Shown: positions 56,774 through 64,000 of the stretch, piece after piece
Numbering within the stretch: the stretch's first letter is position 1
How the letters are laid out: each line of letters starts with the position of its first letter
Assembly (NCBI GenBank): GCA_963691655.1
Contig: OY829330.1
Location: forward strand, 15,410,815-15,474,814
DNA length: 64,000 bases
Direction of reading: 5' to 3'
Source of the DNA: Toxonevra muliebris
Lineage: Eukaryota; Arthropoda; Insecta; Diptera; Pallopteridae
Program-made: the position numbers and the translations under genes
Notes under the pieces: generated by a model
Database searches by the model: none
Told to the model about the DNA's origin: nothing
What the model saw: only the letters and a program-made list of their open reading frames with translations

Positions 56774-58937
56774 TAAAATAAAATGTGAGTGCTTAATTGA
56801 CGGTGGAGCCGATATCTCTTTGATGAAGGAAAAAGTGTTCAAACAAAACTTTAAAATAAAATTTAATAAAGAATATAAAAAAGAAATTGTTGGTTTTGGT
56901 GGTGCAATAACAATTCCAATAGGACGGTTTAAAAGTGAAATTGAAATAGATGGACATTTAATTGAAAAGGATATCATAGTGGTACCAGATGCGAGTATTA
57001 ATTACGACGTGGCTATCGGATATGACATTTTGAGCAAGTTTCGTTATAGTTCGGACGAAAATGGATACAATTTTCACTCAATAATACCAAGTAAGAGCGA
57101 ACGCGACGTGTATAAAATAATGAACATTAATTTTAACGATACGAATCCGGAAATAATCACGCCAGAAAAGTTTAAAAAACAAATTATCGAAATAAAACAG
57201 CAATACACATGCAACAATAATGTGGTAAGTCCAATAAAAATGAAAATTATTTTAGAAAAAGAGGACCCCATATATTCGTCGCCTAGTCGCTTGCCGCTGC
57301 CAGAGCAGAAAATTGTCAATGATCAGGTCAACGAGTGGTTGGAAAGCGGCATTATTAGAAAATCATCATCACATTATTGCAGTCGCGTTGTTTTAGCAAA
57401 TAAAAAAGATGGGTCTAAAAGAATGTGCATTGATTACAGACGATTAAATAAGATTGCTTTTAAAGATCGCTTCCCGATGCCTAACATGGAAGATGTGGTT
57501 GACAGTTTGGTGGATGCAGCAGTTTTTAGTGTGCTAGATATTAAAAATGCCTTTCTTCATGTACCAATCGAGGAGTTAAGTAAGAAATACACAGCATTTG
57601 TAACCAAGAAGGGTATTTTCGAGTTCAATTATGCTCCATTCGGATTTTGCAATTCACCAGCAAACTTTATAAGATTTATCAACGTAATTTTCCGTGAGTT
57701 GGTGAATGAGGGCATAATGCGGATGTACGTAGATGACATAATAGTTTATTCTACAGATGACGAAACAGGCTTGATAAATCTGCGCAATGTAGTTCACGTC
57801 GCAGCAAAAAATGGTTTGAACATTAATTGGAAAAAATGTAAATTTCTGCAACGACGAGTTGAGTTCCTTGGTCTCGTTATTGAACATGGCACAGTAAAAC
57901 CATGTCAGGAAAAGATTAGAGCGGTTGAAAATTTCCCTGAACCAGTAAATATAAAGCAACTTCAATCGTTTTTGGGGCTCACAGGTTTTTTTAGAAAGTT
58001 CGTTCAAAATTATTCTATAATTGCTAGACCACTGACAAATTTATTAAGAAGAGGTGCTGTATTCTCTATTGGCGATAACGAGAAAAATGCGATTCGAACT
58101 TTAAAGAATGTACTGACAAACCAGCCAATTTTAAAAATTTTTTCACGAGAGGCAAATACGGAGTTACATACGGATGCATCAAAATATGGCTTTGGGGCTA
58201 TGTTGCTACAGGAGTTTGACGGTCAATGGTATCCGGTATATTTTTACAGCAAAAAAACGACAGACGTGGAAGCAAAACTTCATAGCTACCACTTAGAAAC
58301 AAAAGCAGCGTTTTTGGCATTGAAAAAAATGCGTCATTATATGTTGGGTATACCATTTGTGCTAGTTACGGATTGTTCGGCATTTAAACAAACGTCAACA
58401 AAAGATGATTTATCGCCGTCAATTGCAAGGTATATAATGTATATGCAGGATTTTAATTTTACTGTGAAGCATCGTAAAGGTGAACAAATGCGGCACGTAG
58501 ATGCACTTAGCAGGCAGTCGGTAATGATAGTTAGTATAGAAGCAGAACTAAGGTGCAGACTGCAAAAGGCGCAACAAGCAGATGAGAACTTAAAAGCGAT
58601 GGTTACCATTTTGAAGGAGCGGCCATATGAACAGTACAAAATTATTGGTGGGGTTTTATGCAAAACAGTCGATGGTCATGATCTATTCGTCACACCTCGA
58701 AGTATGGAAAAGGAAATTATTGCTAAAGCACATGAAAATGGTCATTTTGGCGCAACTAAAACGATGCATCTGATAAATCAACAGTATTTTATTCCGCACT
58801 TGAAGGGAAAAGTTGACAAGGTAATACAAAACTGCATACGATGCATTTTATATAACAAGAAACTGGGAAAACAAGAAGGATTTTATTTATTGACAAGGGT
58901 AGCTTACCACTATGTACAATCCATGTTGACCACTTAG
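56768..58937 (+). pseudogene. gypsy pol: protease, reverse transcriptase, RNase H, integrase head
   Basis: One open frame of more than 700 codons. The protease reads CLIDGGADISLM, with DGG where D-S/T-G is normal. RT shows FPMPNMEDVV, motif A VLDIKNAFLHVP and YAPFGFCNSPANF, then the catalytic YVDDIIVYS. RNase H shows ELHTDASKYGFGAML. The HHCC integrase head is HENGHFGATKTM and CIRCILYNKK. The frame ends at a premature stop after a one-base shift near 58880 inside the integrase. The RT residues look intact. An in-frame Met at 56820 is incidental, since protease sequence starts earlier. Confidence 0.93.
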
Positions 58938-59770
58938 GACCATTAGATGCGACTAGTAAACAATATAAGCATATCTTCGCCATTGTAGATGGTTTTAGCA
59001 AATACGTTTGGTTGTATCCCACAAAATCGACTGGAGCTGAAGAGGTGTTAAACAAATTGTTGTCGTGGCAAGCAGTATTTGGCAATCCAATGCGGATAAT
59101 TAGTGACAAAGGTCCAGCGTTTACGTCGAGAATTTTCGAAGATTTCTGCAAAAGTGAAGGCATCGAACACGTGCAAGTAACAACGGGTGTACCAAGAGGT
59201 AACGGGCAAATAGAACGCGTCAACAGAACAATAATATCAGTCATATCCAAAGCCTCAGCGGAAAAGCCAGAAGTATGGTTTAAGCATGTATCCAAGGTGC
59301 AACAGCTAATAAACAGTAGCGTTCACCGTTCTACAGGGCATTCTCCATTTGAAATTTTATTTGGTGTTAAAATGAGAACGAGCGATTTAAATCACGACCT
59401 AGTCAAAATTATTGAGGACGAGCTGATAGCTGAATTTTACGAAGAACGAGAACAACTACGTAACGATGCTAAAAAACAAATTGAGAAGGTGCAAGCGGAA
59501 TACAAGAAGACGTTCGATCGTAAAAGAAAACCAGAAACAAACTAAAAAGTAGGCGACTTGGTGGCCATTAAGAGATCACAATTTGTCACGGGCAAAAAAC
59601 TCGCAAATGAATATCTTGGCCCGTACGAGATAACAAGCGTGAAGAGAAATGGGCGATATAATGTTAGAAAAGCTGCATCCTTTGAAGGGCCAAATACAAC
59701 GAGCACCAGCAGTGATCACATGAAGCCATGCGAAGATGACGACGGAATCTCATCCGAGACGGATGAATAG
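58880..59770 (+). pseudogene. gypsy integrase core and C-terminus
   Basis: In a different frame from pol, the sequence continues PLCTIHVDHLGPLDATSK (first catalytic Asp), IISDKGPAFTS (second) and GVPRGNGQIERVNRTI (Glu). After an in-frame stop at 59543-59545, the C-terminal chromodomain-free tail follows (VGDLVAIKRSQF, YLGPYEITSVKRNGRYNV). D-D-E residues are all present. The one-base frameshift and the stop disable the copy. Confidence 0.9.
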
Positions 59771-59783
59771 TCGGATGGCCGAA

Positions 59784-60156
59784 TGTGGGATTGGGGGATT
59801 TAGTAACGGACGGTGAAGTAGGCAACACTGACATTACTTAAAATTGTAACTCGGACAGACAGGAATAAGAATAGAAAAAGAAGATAGACAGACGGAAAAG
59901 AAGGAGAAGAGAGTCAGTTGTAAAGTAGTCGTAAGGAAGGCAAGTTGTGCCAAAGTCGTTAACGTGAAGTCGTCGGTACAGTTGAATGTAATAAAGAAAT
60001 CAATGGACATCGGACGGACATTTTTACTTTCAATTTTCTCATTATAATTATTTTTAAACAAATGAATTAAATACAAATTAAATTAATTAAATGAATTAAA
60101 TACAAATTAAATTAATCAATGAATTAAATTAAATAAACTGTGTTAATCATTCTACA
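59784..60156 (+). repeat. 3' LTR of the gypsy element
   Basis: Matches the 5' LTR except for about three substitutions and an extra partial copy of GAATTAAATACAAATTAAAT at 60060-60110. TATA follows the terminal ACA. Confidence 0.9.
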
Positions 60157-60436
60157 TATATGTGTGGGTAAATTGATCGAAACATAAGCAAACAAACTCC
60201 GCTCATATTTTATTTGCTCCCTCACTTCTCTTTGTTGTTTAGAGTAGCACAGTCATGCCGCGCAGTAGTGTGAGCGAGAGGGGAACTGGAAGTTACAGTT
60301 ATCTTACATCTTACGATACAGTTATTCTTACATTTTACACATTTGAAATTTTGCCCATACCGTGAGCTAAAATGTTTACACATCAAAAATTGCAGGCACT
60401 TTTATGGAGACCTAGCACAAATTGTAGGTCTGGTAA
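60157..60436. other. Spacer
   Basis: No gene or repeat boundary is supported. The TATA target duplicate of the gypsy element is at its left edge. Confidence 0.45.
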
Positions 60437-61610
60437 TGCTTAGAAAAATGGTATGGGGGAAATTTCCCATACACCCCCAAAATCTCGTTTATGGTCAAAA
60501 AACCGTTTTTGGGTAGGTTCATGTAAACAATCGCTCATAACTTTGCTGATTTTTATTCTATAGTTGTTAATTTGAAAGGGGAAAAAGTCCTTTCTGACCA
60601 TGTATTGTTAATTTTCATGAATTGAAAACTGACAAAGACTGCAGTTGAAAGTATTTGCGATTTTTTCGGTTTGGACGATGTTTTTACAATATTATTCGAT
60701 CTTGGATATTTTTTGCGACAAAACACTTTCAAAGTTAATTTAATGCCGTGTCGAATGACCTTTTTTTGCATGAAATTGAATAAAAATTGACAGAGTTGGG
60801 TATATTTTGAGATTTTAAGAACATTTTATTATTTATAATCATTCAGTACAGTGCACAGTGCAGAGTACTATTAGAGTCAAAAATTTTTGCCTCTTTCATT
60901 TCAATGACTAGCACTAATCAGCAAGCTCTTTCCTTGGAAACGTTTTTCAATGATTCCAATTTTATGTTGGAGTCATTCACCTTTTTCGTCACTCATCTTG
61001 CCCATATTTTCCTGAAAGAAACTAAAATGTGAGTGCAGAAAGTGAATTTTTGCAATCCATTTTCCCGTATGTACTCAAAAATTCGTGCACGACTTCAACA
61101 TGATCAAGGCTCTTGTTACTTCTAAGGAACTTCTCACACACTAACAAGAAACTCCCATGCTCGTCTTTCCACTGCATTCAACTTACTCTCGAATTCCACA
61201 TCTGGGATAAGTTTCCGAATCTGAGGCCCACACATTTTTTTCTCACAATTTTAAAACTTTGAATAATGAAACGTTTCAAAGGGAAGAGAATGTTTTGTCG
61301 CAAAAAATCTCCAAGATCGAATAATATCGTAAAAACATCGTCTAAGCCGAAATAATCGAAAAATCGCAAATACTTTCAACTACAGTCTCGTCAGTTTTCA
61401 ATTCATGAAACTGAAAAATACATGGCCGGAAAGGATTGTTTTTCCCCTTTCAAACTAACAACTACCGAATAAAAATTAGCAAAGTTATGAGTGATTGTTT
61501 ACATGAACCTACCCAAAAACGGTTTTTTGACCATGAAACGAGATTTTGGGAGTGTATGGGAAATTTCCCCCCTACCATTTTTCTTAGAATTACTAGACCT
61601 TGTAACGAGT
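60437..61610. mobile_element. Foldback element with about 340-base arms
   Basis: Bases 60437-60775 and 61245-61610 are inverted copies with scattered differences. Shared words include CCAAAAACGG/CCGTTTTTGG, GTTAATTTGAAAGGGGAAAA-like, TTCATGAATTGAAAACTGA and AAGTATTTGCGATTTTT. The spacer of about 470 bases is non-coding. Frames on both strands within the arms are mirror images of one another and not genes. Confidence 0.8.
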
Positions 61611-61629
61611 CTGCTTTACAAAAAAAACC

Positions 61630-62576
61630 CAAAATAAAAATTAGGTAGTAGTGGTAACAAACCAACATTAACCCTTAAACGCCCAATACGTGCGATTTCA
61701 ATTAAAAACATACCCAGAGGTAGTATTTGTGATTCCGAACAACGTTTGTTCTATGTGTTTTCAAATAAATTAGTTTAAGGTGCAGTTATTTTACTTTACA
61801 TGGTTGACCTCTGTAGTAACCTTTGGCGATTATCTGGAGAATAAATTAAAATACATTCGCAATAATTTTTAAAAACAGTTATTTGGTATTATTCCATACC
61901 GTCCGACACAAATTTGTCCACACGGCAATATATTTATTACACAAAATTCGCAAATAAAAACTCCTTTTTTTCAGTTAGTTGTTTAAAATTTTTGCAAAAC
62001 ATGCTTTTCGACCTAAAAATAACTGTAACTGTACGACAGTTGTCATTTTTCCATTCTTATTTATAGGAACGATAAAGAAAACTTTAGACAGTAAGATCAG
62101 ATGTTTATTTTAAACGGCAAACGTAAAATGGCGGCACAGGCAGCCGCGGAAGTGGTTGGCCACTGCAGTGACCAGTGGGTATTTAAGGGTTAAATATGCA
62201 TCCATAAATATCTAACGAGATAATACTCGTATTATCTGTATTCAAATCAATTCCATTCAGTTCCACAGGTCTTCGTCATCGATCTACTGTATGCTGGTGC
62301 CAACATCAAAAGAGACCGACGAATGCGGTGAGTGTCATAAATTACAATTATATGTATAAATTTTTGTTTGCTCAATCAGAAAAGAGAACAAACCTAAACT
62401 AAGGAAAACGAAAGGAAAAGAAAACGCTCAACCGCATATATATATATATGAACGAAATCGTTGGGAGTTAGTGGAACCGAAAGCTGAAAGGGTTTTGAAA
62501 AAATAAATAAAAACGCGCGAGATTTTCGGTTTTAACATCACAGGAGATGTGAATCTTTATTGAATTAAACGGGTGC
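61630..62576. other. Spacer without recognised genes
   Basis: A possible small exon (62281-62332, AG before and GTGAGT after) is described among rejected items. Otherwise AT-rich, with a TATATATA run at 62440. Confidence 0.4.
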
Positions 62577-62661
62577 TCGTAGCAGGAGCCGTTAGAGAAT
62601 CGTTATCGTAGCAAGAGTCGCTAGATACTTGTTTTAGTAGCAAGAGTTGCTAGATACTGAC
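62577..62661 (+). repeat. Three tandem copies of a 28-29-base unit
   Basis: GTAGCAGGAGCCGTTAGAGA, GTAGCAAGAGTCGCTAGATA and GTAGCAAGAGTTGCTAGATA follow one another. It does not form strong hairpins and is not obviously coding. Confidence 0.75.
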
Positions 62662-63049
62662 TTTGAATATTCTCAAGCCATAGAACTTTATACCGTATGG
62701 CAACTGATATAAATTCCTATGGTCACGGAGGTCTATTACAAGTGTAAATAGGTACAGAGTGTACATATGTATAACGTAATATACTAGACTAAATACCAGA
62801 GTGGTATTTACAAACAAAAGAGATAGAGTAACAGTTCAGTATAATATAATTGTACATAGTAATATATTGTATAGTGTTTACGAGATGACGATATAGGGGG
62901 TGGTGGTAATGATGATTCGTGACGGGAACACTACTCGAACCACATACGAGACTGCTTAAGGGGATCTTAATAATACAATACAATACAAGGGGATCTTAAA
63001 CAATATATATGCATGAAAAATCGCTAATGCTTGATTTTTTTTTTTTGAA

Positions 63050-63125
63050 ACACCGTCGGTGGCCTAGTGATAGAGCGCTAGACTGGAGTCCCAGCTACCT
63101 CAAGTTCAAATCCCCACTGGTGTAT
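63050..63125 (+). other. tRNA-like sequence, probably SINE-derived
   Basis: Box A TGGCCTAGTGATAGAGCGC and box B AAGTTCAAATCCCCAC are 30-odd bases apart, as in a tRNA. The anticodon arm cannot form with a 7-base loop and the acceptor ends pair poorly. A T9 run precedes it. Confidence 0.45.
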
Positions 63126-63576
63126 ATGAAATTTTAAAAACTTTCTTTTGATTATTTTCTTCAAGATATTGCGCATATAAATATATTATCTAATTTTATA
63201 TAAAAATGCAATAATAATATTAATTTGAATAATAATAACTTATATCATTTATAACATAATATTTTTTTTTACTATCATCTATATATATTCTTTAAACGTA
63301 CTGTAATTAAATTTTTTATTTTTAAGTCTGTATTTTGATTCTAGTACTATAATTATCTATACATTTATTAGTGTAACTACAATTTTATTCCAGAAGATGC
63401 TACGATATCATATTATGTATTAATATCAATATCAAGAGCTTGACGAGAAGGTTAGCCAAAAATTATCAGATTTAAAATCGGTTAAGCCAATCCCAAAATT
63501 TAGCGTCGGAAGTTTTTTAAAACTCGCTCATTGAACAAAGCACTGCACTCATCGTTGAAAAAATCATTGCTTTGGC
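63126..63576. other. AT-rich spacer ending in repeat R2
   Basis: The last 75 bases (AGCGTCGGAAGTTTTTT...TCATTGCTTTGG) match 4630-4713. The rest has no recognised feature. Confidence 0.55.
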
Positions 63577-64000
63577 CAGTGATGCCAACTTGCGGGGAAT
63601 TCCCCGATTTGCGGGGAATGTGCTGTTTTTTGCAGGGAATTTGAAGTTGTTCAGCTTTTAGTCATAAAAGTCTGTAGAATATTTTTTGTCAAATTTTGTG
63701 TAATGTAAAACGTTTAATTTACGCAATATTTCATATTTGGGGCTTAAAATCTTCGTGTTTTCTTAAGTGGGCCTTGCGATGTAGATGTAGACGACTATAG
63801 CGCTTCGACCGTTCAGAAAGCTATGGCTTAGTCCAGCACCTCCTGATTAATAACTCTTAATCCTTGGTGACTAATCTGTAAGCTTACAAATTACGATCAG
63901 CTATCATATAAAGTCTAAACTTTGAACTCGTTTTTCTCACAACAAGGTTTTTGCCGTTTTTCATTTGAGTCAAAAGAGAGCCCATATCTTCTCCTTTGAG
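63577..64000 (-). mobile_element. Second copy of the hAT MITE, cut by window edge
   Basis: Starts CAGTGATGCCAACTTGCGGG and matches the inverse of 4920-5544, including GCGGGGAATTTGAAG and CAGCACCTCCTGATTAATAA-type words near 63835. The right end and target duplication are outside the window. Confidence 0.85.

Larger units (their letters stand above)
55681..60156 (+). mobile_element. Ty3/gypsy LTR retrotransposon with gag deletion
   Basis: 5' LTR 55681-56024 and 3' LTR 59784-60156 begin TGTG(A/G)GATTGGGGG and end CATTCTACA. TATA flanks both outer ends, the expected 4-base duplication. LTR substitutions are few (three noted), and the 3' LTR has about 29 extra bases from a local AATTAAAT repeat. 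Internal order is short gag, protease, RT, RNase H, integrase. There is no envelope gene. Integrase phrasing (HVDHLGPLDATS) suggests an mdg3/micropia-like lineage, which is tentative. Confidence 0.92.

Noticed and set aside
55681..60156. Possible infectious errantivirus-type element
   Set aside because: No envelope-like frame lies between integrase and the 3' LTR, and gag, protease and integrase are damaged.
61178..61668. Overlapping frames on both strands near 61.2-61.7 kb
   Set aside because: They are translations of the inverted arms of the foldback element and mirror frames at 60553-60771.
62281..62332. Small exon between an AG and a GTGAGT
   Set aside because: The frame is open and the splice signals look fair, but 17 codons with no neighbouring exon or known motif are not enough to call a gene.
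63050..63125. Functional tRNA gene
   Set aside because: Boxes A and B are visible, but the anticodon arm and acceptor stem do not fold; more likely a SINE head.

Overview
The window looks like a gene-poor, AT-rich stretch of a higher-fly (cyclorrhaphan dipteran) nuclear genome. A tephritid-type fruit fly is my best guess. This rests on an insect-like split gene, fly-type BEL/Pao, Ty3/gypsy, jockey-like and mariner elements, and a tRNA-derived SINE ending in a GGTTAGGTT-type sequence. The species assignment is inference. I see no bacterial operons, no CRISPR array, and no tRNA or rRNA gene that I would call functional.

Host gene: the only convincing cellular gene is a fibulin-1-like extracellular matrix gene on the minus strand. 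Five consecutive coding exons (14104 down to 10581) encode anaphylatoxin-like modules, an acidic linker and about five EGF/calcium-binding EGF modules. Every intron is phase 1 and every junction codon reads GAT (Asp). The signal-peptide exon and the C-terminal exons are not visible.

Mobile elements fill most of the rest. From left to right: a BEL/Pao gag fragment (1-1467); a decayed jockey-like LINE (about 3070-4440); a hAT MITE with perfect 8-base duplications (4737-5544); a foldback element (about 5620-6500); a degenerate CAGACC-rich array (7060-7680); a segmental tandem duplication carrying opposed tRNA-like sequences (8373-10140); MITEs inside the fibulin introns (12654-13489, 14127-14346); a hAT element with two other transposons inside it (16453-18910); several small inverted-repeat elements (20-24 kb); a PIF/Harbinger transposon with two genes (24315-32947) split by a BEL/Pao retrotransposon (24379-30146); an exact 40-base palindromic array (34501-34848); SAM-like exons (35.1-36.8 kb) around a LINE tail; a large inverted-repeat element whose terminal repeat was hit by a tRNA-Glu-like SINE (37855-39119); an unexplained run of stem-loops (45405-45931); a decayed CACTA-like transposase followed by a split DUF4806 gene (47.6-50.3 kb); a mariner relic (50313-51510); a Tigger-like MITE (52167-52866); a Ty3/gypsy retrotransposon with LTRs but a gag deletion (55681-60156); a 1.2-kb foldback element (60437-61610); and the start of a second copy of the first hAT MITE (63577-64000).

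How it fits together: most coding sequence here is transposon-derived and disabled. The order of several insertions can be read from target duplications, for example Harbinger first, then BEL inside it; or hAT first, then a Harbinger fragment and a TTAA element inside it. The most intriguing unexplained items are the hairpin cluster at 45.4-45.9 kb, the paired CACTA-like/DUF4806 genes, the palindromic minisatellite and the 22-base-pair hairpin at 55.06 kb.
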